A DNA stretch of 64,000 nucleotides from Bacteroidota bacterium (lineage in GTDB: Bacteria > Bacteroidota > Bacteroidia > Sphingobacteriales > Sphingobacteriaceae), in NCBI GenBank assembly GCA_023450085.1, contig JAEXHI010000012.1:62001-126000 (forward strand), written 5' to 3'. Within the stretch, counting starts at the first letter, position 1; each line of letters begins with the position of its first letter. Below the pieces are notes generated by a model. That model was not told the DNA's origin and did no database searches. It saw nothing but the letters and a program-made list of their open reading frames with translations. Of the stretch, positions 45,023 through 54,036 are shown piece after piece. Position numbers and translations under genes: made by a program.

Positions 45023-45271
45023 ATGATGAATTCACCAAAAACTGATTTTTACATTATAGCCAATATAGAAGGCGAAGAAAAGCATATCAAAGTGATAGAA
45101 CTGGAAACCACTGACGGGGTTGCCTACTATTCATGCCATATTGGTGAAACTGAAATCACTCAACTTAGAAATGAACTTTACGGAAAGTGGGAACAGCTTT
45201 GGGGCGACCTTCCTTCCGAGACCATCGAACTCATTGGAGAAAAAATCTCAGAGAAAATCACACCACCTTAA
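45023..45271 (+). CDS. Small conserved-looking protein, unknown
   Basis: 82 residues from the ATG at 45023, beginning MMNSPKTDFYIIANIEGEEK and ending EKISEKITPP. Predicted alpha/beta, acidic, no signal. Divergent from the long GH130 gene. Its stop overlaps the stop of the convergent regulator gene at 45268 by three bases. No family recognised. Confidence 0.6.
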   Translation: MMNSPKTDFYIIANIEGEEKHIKVIELETTDGVAYYSCHIGETEITQLRNELYGKWEQLWGDLPSETIELIGEKISEKITPP

Positions 45272-45960
45272 TCAGATAAATGAGATTTTAGCACACCATG
45301 AATTAAACAATATTTAATTAATGCAGCCGTGTTGCGCACCCCAGTTTTACTGATCATCTGTAAACGATGCCCTTCTACCGTACGTTTACTGGTAAATAGT
45401 TTTTCAGCTATTTCTAAGTTGGTATAACCATCTGCAATGAGCTCTAAAATTTCAATTTCCCTTGTCGAAAAATCAATTTTAACTTGTTGATCTTTCGAAC
45501 TGCTAATTCGTACCCCCATTAAACTTTTGGTTAGCAACTTGTAGGCAAGTTCAGCACAAACATAAAAAGAATTATACATCACTTGCTTGATGGAAAAAAT
45601 CAGTTCCTCCTCGTTAACGCTCTTCAACAAATATCCCTTCGCCCCCGCTTGCAAGGCTTGCGAAACATATTTTTCATGATCTAACATCGACAGCATCATT
45701 ACTTTAGTTTGTGGGTAAAGGTCATTAATTTGCTTACAAAGTTCAAGCCCATTCATTTCTGGCATATTAATATCTGCCAATACTAAATCTATGGGCTCTT
45801 CAACATTCTTTAGAATTTGCAAGGCTTCTACACCATTTCCTCCTTCACCCACCACGTTAAAGTCGTTATATTTTAAAAGCAGGGATTTAATGCCATCTCT
45901 TACCAAATGATGGTCGTCTGCCAAAAGAATATTTATTTTTTTGAGGTTATTTTGCACCAT
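45268..45960 (-). CDS. NarL/FixJ-type response regulator
   Basis: 230 residues. Receiver domain (INILLADDHHLVRDG, Asp in DLVLADINMPEMNG, Lys in GYLLKS) and LuxR-type helix-turn-helix (TREIEILELIADGYTNLEIA, TSKRTVEGHR). It overlaps the histidine kinase gene by 14 bp, a clear operon. Very similar to the regulator at 32706, so both probably bind related sites. Confidence 0.94.
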   Translation of the reverse strand: MVQNNLKKINILLADDHHLVRDGIKSLLLKYNDFNVVGEGGNGVEALQILKNVEEPIDLVLADINMPEMNGLELCKQINDLYPQTKVMMLSMLDHEKYVSQALQAGAKGYLLKSVNEEELIFSIKQVMYNSFYVCAELAYKLLTKSLMGVRISSSKDQQVKIDFSTREIEILELIADGYTNLEIAEKLFTSKRTVEGHRLQMISKTGVRNTAALIKYCLIHGVLKSHLSD

Positions 45961-47065
45961 TTAAAGGAATATTCATTAATACTTTTGTACCACTCTCTGG
46001 ACTAGAGAAAACTTCGAAAACACCACTTAGGATATGTAATCTATTCATGATACTTTTTAAACCGAAGCCTTTTTTAGCATCGCTCAAAATCGATTTATCA
46101 AGTCCTGTGCCATTATCCGTTTGACTGATATATAAGTCGTCTTCTTTTTGCACGACCAGCACATTTACGTGACTAGCCGAGGCATGTTTGATGGTATTGT
46201 TTACCAATTCCTGCAAAATTCTGTAGATAATCACCTCAACATTTTTGTTGATACGAGAGGCCTTCACATTAAAACTAAAATTAAAAGAAATCTGTTGAGC
46301 ATCAAGTTTTCTCTCAAGCATGTCCTTTATAGCTGCCTCTAGTCCCATATCGTTGAGTAATACAGGCGTAAGCTCAAAAGAAATTTCTCTTACTTTTTTA
46401 ATTGCTGCATTAAGCAAGGCCCTGCTTTCTGTTTCCGAAGAACTTAACTTTAATTGCGCCGCAAACAACAGTTGTCCAATCTCGTTATGTAGGTTTTCGG
46501 CGATATTTCTACGCTCTTCTTCCTGCGCATTAATAATGGCTTCAAATAGTTGTTGCTGCTGTAAAACTTTTAGTTGAGACTTTTCGTCTATCAATCTTTG
46601 GCGCTCTTCCGAAAGTTCAATTTGCTGGGTAATATCTTGTGATACACCAATGATATGCAGCGGTGAACCATAACCATCACGCTTTAGCACTTTTCTTTTG
46701 GTAGCCAGCCAACGTATCTTACCCTCATGGTCGATGATCCGATATTTAAATTCACTAATATGTTCGTCCTCAACCGCCTTTAACTGATCAAGTTCTTTAA
46801 AATAATGATACTGATCTGCAGGATGTATTGTTTTTTCAAAAAAACGAAGCCCCATATCATTGATCTCCTGCTTGCTCATCTTAAACAAATGATGTACATG
46901 AGCATTAGAGTAAATTTTACGCATCTGCTGTATATCAGTCACACATAGCATGTCTGGGATTGCATCTGCCATTTTAGAAAATATCAGGGAATCTATCTTA
47001 AAATCATTGATCACGATTTGGTCCAGTTCCTGACCTGCGAGCTCTAAATCTTTACTTTTCTCCAT
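45947..47065 (-). CDS. Soluble PAS histidine kinase (HisKA_3)
   Basis: 372 residues with no membrane segment. PAS at about 25-150 (SKMADAIPDMLCVTDIQQ), a coiled coil, HisKA_3 with the phospho-histidine in NIAENLHNEIGQLL, and HATPase with N-box ELVNNTIKHASA. Start ATG 47065 with AGGCGG before it. Operon with the regulator downstream. Similar to the last ~350 residues of the 1166-residue kinase at 33647. Confidence 0.94.
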   Translation of the reverse strand: MEKSKDLELAGQELDQIVINDFKIDSLIFSKMADAIPDMLCVTDIQQMRKIYSNAHVHHLFKMSKQEINDMGLRFFEKTIHPADQYHYFKELDQLKAVEDEHISEFKYRIIDHEGKIRWLATKRKVLKRDGYGSPLHIIGVSQDITQQIELSEERQRLIDEKSQLKVLQQQQLFEAIINAQEEERRNIAENLHNEIGQLLFAAQLKLSSSETESRALLNAAIKKVREISFELTPVLLNDMGLEAAIKDMLERKLDAQQISFNFSFNVKASRINKNVEVIIYRILQELVNNTIKHASASHVNVLVVQKEDDLYISQTDNGTGLDKSILSDAKKGFGLKSIMNRLHILSGVFEVFSSPESGTKVLMNIPLNGAK

Positions 47066-47127
47066 AATCCGCCTGCTGGAATAGTCTTAAAACTAATATA
47101 GGATAAAATTCTGTTGTTTTCGTGCTA

Positions 47128-47511
47128 CTAATCGGCAACAAAACAACTTTCTACACTATCTAAAAAATAACTCAGGTCAAAAGGCTTGGCTATAAATAGA
47201 TCAATGTGTTTTTGGCAATCGCCAAATTTATGTAGAGGATATGCAGAGATTACAACGAGCGGTATAGATGGATAAAATGATTTGATTTTTTGGCACAGGC
47301 TTTCATGATCGGGCATTGGAGCTAATACATGATCCAACAATACCAAATCTGGTTTTAGAAATTGTGGTTTGCTCAAGGTTTCGGTAGAAACAAAAGTGCA
47401 TTCATATTTTTCAGGTAAAAGTGCTGCAGATAGAATAGTTTGCATACTATCCTCATCTTCAAAAATCAAAAGTTTGCGTTTTTCAGCGTTAGCGTCAGGT
47501 AGATAAGCCAT
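47128..47511 (-). CDS. Single-domain response regulator
   Basis: 127 residues, receiver domain only: LLIFEDEDSMQTIL, phospho-Asp in DLVLLDHVLAP, Lys in LFIAKPFDLSY. No output domain, so it may act by protein contact or in a relay. The DUF892 gene ends two bases upstream, so the two are co-transcribed, followed by the kinase/regulator pair. Confidence 0.9.
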   Translation of the reverse strand: MAYLPDANAEKRKLLIFEDEDSMQTILSAALLPEKYECTFVSTETLSKPQFLKPDLVLLDHVLAPMPDHESLCQKIKSFYPSIPLVVISAYPLHKFGDCQKHIDLFIAKPFDLSYFLDSVESCFVAD

Positions 47512-47513
47512 AT

Positions 47514-48050
47514 TTAGGTAATTTCGTCGAGCATTGTGCCAGTATCGGCCATGGCCAGTTGTTCTTCTTCTTGTTGTTTATGATGAATAATAATTTTTAA
47601 CAGGTTAATTACTTTTTGTTGGTTAAGCTCCAAAGCTTGCGCCAATAATGAAGTGTAAGCAGTTACTTGATATTGTTGCGCTTGCTGCATTCCCACAATT
47701 AGTCCCGCATCACGAATAAAACTTAACCTCGGGGTTACGTCGATAATATCATAGCATTCTTCAATCAACACTTCCATGTCTTTATTATCGGCAGATAATA
47801 TCTCGACCCCCAACGCTTCGAAACAGCTTTCTAATCGATGGAGATGATCTCTTCCGTCCTTTTGGAATTTGCCCAATAACTCCAATAAATCTTCGTTCCC
47901 TACTGCCAACTGTAAAATAGGCAATACGGTTAGCCATTGCCTTTCTGCACCATACACCAGCTGTATGCTCTCTATCAAAGATTTACTTCTTAAATCTTCT
48001 TTGCTGAGCGTTTTCTCTTTTGAAGCATTAGATTGAATTACATTAACCAT
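47514..48050 (-). CDS. DUF892 ferritin-like stress protein, second copy
   Basis: 178 residues. The pattern LIESIQLVYGAERQWLTVLP, DGRDHLHRLESCFEAL and QQYQVTAYTSLLAQAL fits DUF892. More divergent than the copy at 39663, with an extended N-terminus. Directly upstream of a receiver-only regulator (2 bp), which is unusual for the family and suggests a signalling role (inference). The motif GTATAAATAC lies about 112 bp upstream of its start (48162-48171). Confidence 0.85.
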   Translation of the reverse strand: MVNVIQSNASKEKTLSKEDLRSKSLIESIQLVYGAERQWLTVLPILQLAVGNEDLLELLGKFQKDGRDHLHRLESCFEALGVEILSADNKDMEVLIEECYDIIDVTPRLSFIRDAGLIVGMQQAQQYQVTAYTSLLAQALELNQQKVINLLKIIIHHKQQEEEQLAMADTGTMLDEIT

Positions 48051-48274
48051 AACTAACTAATTAAAAATCAAAGAATAACCACCTCATTAAATGATGATTC
48101 GCAGGGTCTAATATCCGACAACAAATTTATCTACCCAAGGCAATTTATACTGAAAAACAACGTATAAATACCTGTTTTAAAACCTCAAAATTTCAGTGGC
48201 AAAATCTTAAACAATTTTGTGATACATAGTGTTTTAGCATTCTTTAATTAAATGATTTTTATTTTCTAAACAAA

Positions 48275-49168
48275 CTAAATCGTTAGTCTTCCGCCCGTTA
48301 CAGGCAATACTGCACCAGAAACAAAACTTGCATCAGCAGAAGCCAAAAACAGAAAAGCTGGCGCTATTTCTACAGGTTGCCCAGGACGTTCCATTGCGGT
48401 GTTTTGTCCGAAGGTTTTCACATTAAATTTGGTTGCAGGAATTAAAGGCGTCCATACTGGACCTGGTGCAACAGCATTTACTCTAATTCCTTTTCCCTGC
48501 TTCAATAAAATCTGACTTAAATTGGAAGTGAAATTAATAATGGCACTTTTGGTAGCCGAATAAGGAAGTAGATCTTCCGAAGGCTCAAAAGCAGTAACTG
48601 AAGTGGTATTAACAATGCTACTACCTTTGGGCATATGCGGGATGGCGGCCTTACATAAATAAAATACCGCTTTTACGTTGGTATCAAAGGTAAAGCTCCA
48701 TTCTTCATCAGGTATATCTTCAATATTTTTTCTACTGATGTGAAAAGCCGCGTTATTGATTAGCACATCAATATGCCCAAATTCCTTAACAGCCTTTGCT
48801 ACAATAGCTTTGCATTGAGATTCTTTGGTAATATCCCCTTTCATCAAAATAGCGGTCCTGCCCGCTTCTTTTACATATCGCGCTGTAGTTTCTGCATCTT
48901 CATCTTCAACATCGGCCAAGTAACTAATCAGCACATCTGCACCTTCACGTGCAAAAGCAATGGCTACTGCCCTACCAATCCCCGAATCGCCACCAGTGAT
49001 AATGACTTTTTTATCTTTAAAACGACCATAACCAATATAACTGTCTTCGCCGTGGTCTGCTTTCGGTTTCATTTGGTCTTCTGTTCCTGGGTGCTTTTGC
49101 TTAGGTGTATTAAATGGAGGTTTAGGAAACAGCGTTTTGGGGTCTTTATTTTCGTTCTTCTTACTCAT
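48275..49168 (-). CDS. Short-chain dehydrogenase, general stress protein 39 type
   Basis: 297 residues. A 45-residue polar extension (LFPKPPFNTPKQKHPG) precedes the Rossmann core: VIITGGDSGIGRAVAIAFAR, NNAAF, catalytic Tyr and Lys in LPYSATKSA. The extension and core match the GSP39/YhdF-type SDRs of stress regulons. Substrate unknown; often annotated glucose dehydrogenase. The palindromic CGTATTTATACG (49261-49272) lies about 95 bp upstream. Confidence 0.92.
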   Translation of the reverse strand: MSKKNENKDPKTLFPKPPFNTPKQKHPGTEDQMKPKADHGEDSYIGYGRFKDKKVIITGGDSGIGRAVAIAFAREGADVLISYLADVEDEDAETTARYVKEAGRTAILMKGDITKESQCKAIVAKAVKEFGHIDVLINNAAFHISRKNIEDIPDEEWSFTFDTNVKAVFYLCKAAIPHMPKGSSIVNTTSVTAFEPSEDLLPYSATKSAIINFTSNLSQILLKQGKGIRVNAVAPGPVWTPLIPATKFNVKTFGQNTAMERPGQPVEIAPAFLFLASADASFVSGAVLPVTGGRLTI

Positions 49169-49277
49169 ATTATCTATTTTAATGATATAAAACTGAACGA
49201 TTAAAACTTAGAAATGTTTACTGGTTTTTGCTTTAGCGGAGAAATACCCCTAGGGAAAAGCGTATTTATACGGCAAC

Positions 49278-49313
49278 AAAAAAGCTGCAAACTTTTATGC
49301 CTGCAGCTTTTTT
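49278..49313. terminator. Bidirectional terminator hairpin
   Basis: AAAAAAGCTGCA and TGCAGCTTTTTT pair over twelve bases. Follows the lipoprotein gene at 49336 on the minus strand. Confidence 0.8.
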
Positions 49314-49335
49314 ATAAGCTTAATTAAGTATCGAA

Positions 49336-49827
49336 CTAGTTAATTGCTTTTACAAAGTTCATTACTACGTAAGCTGTTTTACCGCTATATTCAATTGGCG
49401 ACTTAACAGTCATCGTGTTATCATCAGCGCTGGTTAAAACCAAGCGATAGCCTTCAGTCACATTCTTAGCTTTCTCCCCTTCATATAATTTCTTGAATTG
49501 GAAAGTTTCATCTGCAGTACTTACCGACCAGAAAATGTTTTGGGTTTTGGCACCACAGCTAGCACTTGCAGGCAAGGCATAACTTCCATTACCACTATTG
49601 GTCAATCTCCATGAACTACCCACAAAACATTTGTAAGAAGTTTCTCCTAAAAATGACCTAACGGCCACATCAGGAATACCTTCGAAGGTAATGTTGTTCA
49701 ACGTCCAATTACCTGTTACATTTCCTCTGCGTACTGCAGGCGCACCTGTAGTCGTTTTCGGAGAGCAGCTTTCTAACACCACCAACGATGTTAAACACAA
49801 AGCGATAGCTAAAATTAATTTTTTCAT
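49336..49827 (-). CDS. Lipocalin-like lipoprotein
   Basis: 163 residues from MKKLILAIALCLTSLVVLES (ATG 49825-49827; a longer frame to 49932 is not plausible). Signal peptide with Cys21 (LESC). The mature part begins GNWTLNNITFEG, like the first strand of lipocalin-family lipoproteins of Bacteroidota. Likely envelope; ligand unknown. Confidence 0.83.
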   Translation of the reverse strand: MKKLILAIALCLTSLVVLESCSPKTTTGAPAVRRGNVTGNWTLNNITFEGIPDVAVRSFLGETSYKCFVGSSWRLTNSGNGSYALPASASCGAKTQNIFWSVSTADETFQFKKLYEGEKAKNVTEGYRLVLTSADDNTMTVKSPIEYSGKTAYVVMNFVKAIN

Positions 49828-49994
49828 CTGTTTATTTTTTATTTTCCATTTTAACAGAGCGATGGCTGGTTTTTTCACCCCGTCTTCGTCTATGTATAAT
49901 TTTCGTGAAGCATTAAACATAAATCCTGCCAAAAATAAACTATCTAAAACATTTCAGCTACATTTGTTTAATTACTTATTAACCTTCCTTTTTT

Positions 49995-51110
49995 ATGAAA
50001 GCTGAAACCACTGCTATACACGCATCTGACCTTGTAAAATCAAATACTGGCGATGTTACTACCCCAATCCATCTTTCCACTACCTATTATAGAGGTGAAG
50101 ACGGTGGCTATCCTGGTGGTCACATGTATAGTAGAGTGAGCAATCCAAACCGATCTGCTTTGGAGAAAGTGATTAGTGAATTGGAAGGCGGTGCTGATAC
50201 TTGCGCTTTCTCTTCAGGTAACACTGCGGGAATGGCCGTTTTTCAGGCTTTGAAACCAGGCAGTCATATTATTGCTCCTGATGACATGTACTGGGGTTTT
50301 AAAAAACAATTACTAACCATTTTTGCAGATACTTTAAGCTTTGACTTTATTGATTTAACAGAAATAGACAAAGTAGAAAGCTATGTAAAATCCAATACTG
50401 CTTTAATATGGGCCGAAACTCCTTCTAACCCTTTACTGAAAGTATCTGATATTGAAGCATTGGGCGACATTGCTAAACAGCACAAATTAATTTTTGTAGT
50501 GGACAGCACTTTTGCTTCTCCTATTTTGCAAAATCCCATTGCTTTGGGAGCAGATATCGTGATGCACTCAACCACCAAATATATTGGGGGCCATAGTGAT
50601 GTTTTGGGTGGTTCACTTACTTTCGCTGCTAAAAATGAATTTTGGGAGAAGATTAAAAACGTTCAAGAAACAGGTGGTGCCGTACCTTCACCTTTTGACT
50701 GTTTCCTATTGCTAAGAAGTATTAAAACATTGGCTTACCGTATTAAAGGACATTGCGAAAACGCCGAGAAGTTGGCAAACTATCTTAACCAGCACCCAAA
50801 AGTAGAAGCTGTTTTTTACCCAGGTTTACCTTCGCACCCTCAACATGAAATTGTGAAAAAACAAATGCGAGGCTTTGGCGGCATGCTTTCTATATTAACC
50901 AAAGGTGATGCTGAAAATGCTCGAAAAGTGGTAAATAGCGTGAAGATTTTTACTCAAGCCACGAGTTTGGGTGGTGTAGAAAGCTTAATTGAGCATCGTG
51001 CCTCAGTAGAAGGGCCTACTACAAAAACTCCTCAAAATTTAATCCGTATTTCCGTTGGTTTAGAACATATCGATGATTTAATCGCCGATTTGGAACAAGC
51101 ACTGGGTTAA
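49995..51110 (+). CDS. Cystathionine gamma-synthase-type PLP enzyme
   Basis: 371 residues of the Cys/Met metabolism PLP family. PLP lysine in HSTTKYIGGHSDVLGG; AFSSGNTAGMAVFQ and LIEHRASVEGPTT are family blocks. It should make cystathionine from an activated homoserine and cysteine, or act as a lyase on cystathionine; the two cannot be told apart reliably. A -7 box TACATTTG lies at 49959-49966. Not linked to the SAM-I riboswitch of metY. Confidence 0.87.
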   Translation: MKAETTAIHASDLVKSNTGDVTTPIHLSTTYYRGEDGGYPGGHMYSRVSNPNRSALEKVISELEGGADTCAFSSGNTAGMAVFQALKPGSHIIAPDDMYWGFKKQLLTIFADTLSFDFIDLTEIDKVESYVKSNTALIWAETPSNPLLKVSDIEALGDIAKQHKLIFVVDSTFASPILQNPIALGADIVMHSTTKYIGGHSDVLGGSLTFAAKNEFWEKIKNVQETGGAVPSPFDCFLLLRSIKTLAYRIKGHCENAEKLANYLNQHPKVEAVFYPGLPSHPQHEIVKKQMRGFGGMLSILTKGDAENARKVVNSVKIFTQATSLGGVESLIEHRASVEGPTTKTPQNLIRISVGLEHIDDLIADLEQALG

Positions 51111-51163
51111 GGTGAAAAAGTAGAGAATGAGAAATTTAAAATAGCAGAAGCCTCCACGACCCC

Positions 51164-51330
51164 GTCATTTCGACAAGGAACGAGGAGAAATCTAACTACT
51201 TGTTATTGTGAGGCACAACTAACTTTGCTCGACTTTTTGGGAAAAGCGATCTCACGAAGTAGAATGAAAATCAACGAAGTTAAATCTTTAAATATATAAT
51301 CCAAAGATTTCTCCACAAGGTCGAAATGAC
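51164..51330. repeat. 167 bp MITE-like element with terminal inverted repeats
   Basis: Ends are GTCATTTCGAC...GGAGAAATCT and the complement AGATTTCTCC...GTCGAAATGAC. The first 60 bp are almost identical to 53804 onward. No coding sequence. It occupies most of the 51111-51351 gap. Confidence 0.75.
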
Positions 51331-51351
51331 GAATAAGCTAATTTTTAAATA

Positions 51352-52179
51352 ATGAAAAACGCTCTTATCTCCATATCTATATTATTAATGTTAGGTTGCA
51401 GCCAACCTAAAAAGCAAGTTGCCGAATTAAAAGATACCATCAGCGCTCAGCCTTTGGAGAAAACTGAAGAGCCTTTGCTTTTAAAACACGCCAACCAAGA
51501 AGACAGTTATACTAAAAAAGCTAACTCGAAAGAAAATCGACTATCCAAGTACTACATCCAAACTGATTCGCTAATCATCCATACTGAAATTGGAGAAACA
51601 GCACGATTTTCAAAAAAGGAAATTAATGAAATCATAAGCAACCATCATGAATTCTTTGATGAGTTTGTACGTAATCCCGATTTGACTTATCACAAATATG
51701 GTGATGTAGTCGATTTTGGTAGCGAGGTTGGACAAGATGCTTATTACCTACTCTACGCTTATTTTTTGAAGCAAAAAAATGGCACTAAAAAGTATGCATC
51801 GCAACGGATGAGATTGATCAATATTTATTCTAAAATCAACTCGTTATTTCAAAAATTTCAATATGGAGGCACTTATTTCGGTCATCAACACATACGGATA
51901 TTAGGATATGCAGAATATGCGATTTATATCATGCCCAAAGAGGGTGAATTAATTGATAAAAAGTATAATATCAATCAGCAAAAGGCACTTTACATCAAAT
52001 CACTTAGGCAACTTATAAGAGATGAAAACCAATTCGATTTTGATACTCCTCCCAAAGAAAAACCTGAGAGACTTAAGGAACTTGATCAAATAGTAGATGA
52101 ATTAGATAAATTGATTACCAATTTGTTTTACCTGAGAAGAGCGCAAGAATTTCAGTATTCCAACTACGAGTATTATTGA
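51352..52179 (+). CDS. Lipoprotein of unknown function
   Basis: 275 residues. Signal peptide with lipobox LMLGC (Cys16), a polar linker (residues 17-65), then a mostly helical domain rich in Tyr, Lys and Asp (LTYHKYGDVVDFGSEVGQDA, FQYGGTYFGHQHIRILGYAE). No known family. Flanked by mobile-looking elements on both sides. Confidence 0.8.
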   Translation: MKNALISISILLMLGCSQPKKQVAELKDTISAQPLEKTEEPLLLKHANQEDSYTKKANSKENRLSKYYIQTDSLIIHTEIGETARFSKKEINEIISNHHEFFDEFVRNPDLTYHKYGDVVDFGSEVGQDAYYLLYAYFLKQKNGTKKYASQRMRLINIYSKINSLFQKFQYGGTYFGHQHIRILGYAEYAIYIMPKEGELIDKKYNINQQKALYIKSLRQLIRDENQFDFDTPPKEKPERLKELDQIVDELDKLITNLFYLRRAQEFQYSNYEYY

Positions 52180-52279
52180 TACCGTCATTTCGATCCCGAA
52201 CCTTCGGGATGGAGAACCGAAGCTCTACGAAGTAAAATCTTTGAACGAACCCCTCCATTATAACGAAACGCGTTATACC

Positions 52280-52312
52280 AGACTTACGAAGTTTTAGAAA
52301 CTTCGTAAGTCT
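52280..52312. repeat. Perfect 15 bp-stem hairpin element, copy 1
   Basis: AGACTTACGAAGTTT, loop TAG, AAACTTCGTAAGTCT. Identical over 33 bases to 53990-54022; the preceding ~20 bases are also shared. Follows a GTCATTTCGATCCCGA word at about 52186. Confidence 0.85.
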
Positions 52313-52404
52313 CAAACATCAATTACTAGTATTGTTTAATTTGAATTAAACAAAAAAATTTGTGGAATTGCAAAGTTATAGCATCTATTAAAAAACTAAC
52401 GCCA

Positions 52405-53538
52405 ATGAACAGAAAAATACTACATCCAATACTCTTTATTCTCCTGATATGCCTATCCTGCAAATTCAATGAAAATAATCATTTTAATGAGAAAATTATT
52501 GGAAATTGGGCATATACAAGAATAGAATACAGTGAAATTGACACCAACAAAGATGGTAACCTTATCCCTCCTACCCCTATCAATTTTTATGAAAATGACA
52601 GTGGCTATACCTTTTCAAAAAATAATGTTTGTGAAAACAAACGTGGTTATTTTAAAGAAAACACGAAAAATGAATTAGAGAATTCAGCCTCAACCTATCT
52701 GGGAAATACAACGACTTACAAAATTGAAAAAGACAGTCTAAAAATATTTAACATCTCTGATAGTTCTTGGAATAGCCGAAAAATATATTCTATCACTGAC
52801 GACACATTAACTTTCCAGGCCGAAAAAGGAATACTTATAAAATATACCAAAATAAAAAACAAGCCGAAAGCTAAAGTAAAAGTTGAGAGGATAATTGTTT
52901 CTTCTTCTGGCTGCTACGGCACTTGTCCCATTTCTGACGTTAGCATAGATGAAAGTGGAAATGTGATATTCTTTGGTGATCAATATAATTCAAAGAACGG
53001 CTTTTTTACCTCCAATATAACAACAGCTGAATATGAAGAATTAACAAAGGATTTACGATTCATTGATATCATGGAACTAAAACCCTATTATCAAGCAAAC
53101 CGGACAGATGACGAAACTGTGTACATTACCTTTATTTCAGATAACAAAATCCTGAAATCAGTGACGGATTATGGAGCAAAGTCTCCACATCAACTTGTTT
53201 GGACTTACACGCCTATCCGATATCTTTATCAAAAATTAACTTTGGCACCTCATCAAAAACCACCACTATTATTAGATGATGTACAGTTTGAAGCTTCAAA
53301 AAAATCCTGTGTATTAAGCAGATCGGAAAGTTTCTTTCTTTCAACAGAATTATCAAAGGCCAAGGTGACATCTAAGTCATTTCAGAAAAAATATAAAATC
53401 AACTCTTGGGATGACAATACAATTGGATATACAGATGGTAGATTTTATCAACTTAAAGACAAAACGCTAGATTTAGGTTATAATTTTCTTACTAAAAACA
53501 ACCTAAATCTAAAATTTAAAGAAAGAAATTATAACTAA
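52405..53538 (+). CDS. Lipoprotein with DUF6438-like domain
   Basis: About 377 residues from MNRKILHPILFILLICLSCK (ATG 52405); probable lipoprotein, Cys near residue 19. Residues ~25-150 resemble a lipocalin-like domain (KIIGNWAYTRIEYSE). A later block with VSSSGCYGTCPISDVSIDES and Cys-Tyr-Gly-x-Cys-Pro fits DUF6438. Function unknown. The C-terminal ~90 residues are not recognised. Confidence 0.8.
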   Translation: MNRKILHPILFILLICLSCKFNENNHFNEKIIGNWAYTRIEYSEIDTNKDGNLIPPTPINFYENDSGYTFSKNNVCENKRGYFKENTKNELENSASTYLGNTTTYKIEKDSLKIFNISDSSWNSRKIYSITDDTLTFQAEKGILIKYTKIKNKPKAKVKVERIIVSSSGCYGTCPISDVSIDESGNVIFFGDQYNSKNGFFTSNITTAEYEELTKDLRFIDIMELKPYYQANRTDDETVYITFISDNKILKSVTDYGAKSPHQLVWTYTPIRYLYQKLTLAPHQKPPLLLDDVQFEASKKSCVLSRSESFFLSTELSKAKVTSKSFQKKYKINSWDDNTIGYTDGRFYQLKDKTLDLGYNFLTKNNLNLKFKERNYN

Positions 53539-53800
53539 GACATCTTCAATTAAAGCGCAGCGAAAAAAGAATTGAAAATTATTGAAGTAAAGTCGAGCAA
53601 TTAGCATTAACATCATGCTAGATTTCTCTCTACGTTCGAAATGACGGTCTGTACCATATCAGACTTTCGAAGTTTTGAAAACTTCATAAGTCTCAGAAAG
53701 TCCAATATTCGTCATTGCAAAGTACTACCTGCCAAGACTTTTCGGGAAAGCAATCTCATTGAAAGTAGAATGAAAATCACCAAAGTTAAATCTAACTATG
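53535..53800. repeat. Degenerate copies of the MITE-like and hairpin elements
   Basis: Contains AGATTTCTCTCTACGTTCGAAATGAC (in part, 53621-53646), the degenerate hairpin AGACTTTCGAAGTTTT/AAAACTTCATAAGTCT (53661-53693), and words shared with the inner part of 51164-51330 (GAAAGTAGAATGAAAATCA). No gene here. Confidence 0.65.
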
Positions 53801-53803
53801 TCC

Positions 53804-53974
53804 GTCATTTCGACAAGGAACGAGGAGAAATCTAACTACTTGTTATTGTGGGGTACAACTGCAAAGCAACTTCGGAGTAAACCAATCTCATGAAGCAGAA
53901 TGAAAATAAACGAATTTAAATCTAACAATATGCCCTAAATAATTTGCTAGATTTCTCCACAAGGTCGAAATGAC
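53804..53974. repeat. 171 bp MITE-like element, second copy
   Basis: Same ends as 51164-51330 (GTCATTTCGACAAGG and CTCCACAAGGTCGAAATGAC), same orientation; inner part more diverged. Confidence 0.75.
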
Positions 53975-53989
53975 GAAACGTATTAGACC

Positions 53990-54022
53990 AGACTTACGAA
54001 GTTTTAGAAACTTCGTAAGTCT
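53990..54022. repeat. Perfect 15 bp-stem hairpin element, copy 2
   Basis: Identical to 52280-52312. Lies just after the second MITE-like element and 14 bp from the end of cysM, where it may act as a terminator. Confidence 0.85.
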
Positions 54023-54036
54023 CAAGAGGATATCAA

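Noticed and set aside
53641..53835. Plus-strand ORF of 64 codons
   Set aside because: It is made of hairpin and MITE-like repeat sequence, without a plausible ribosome site.
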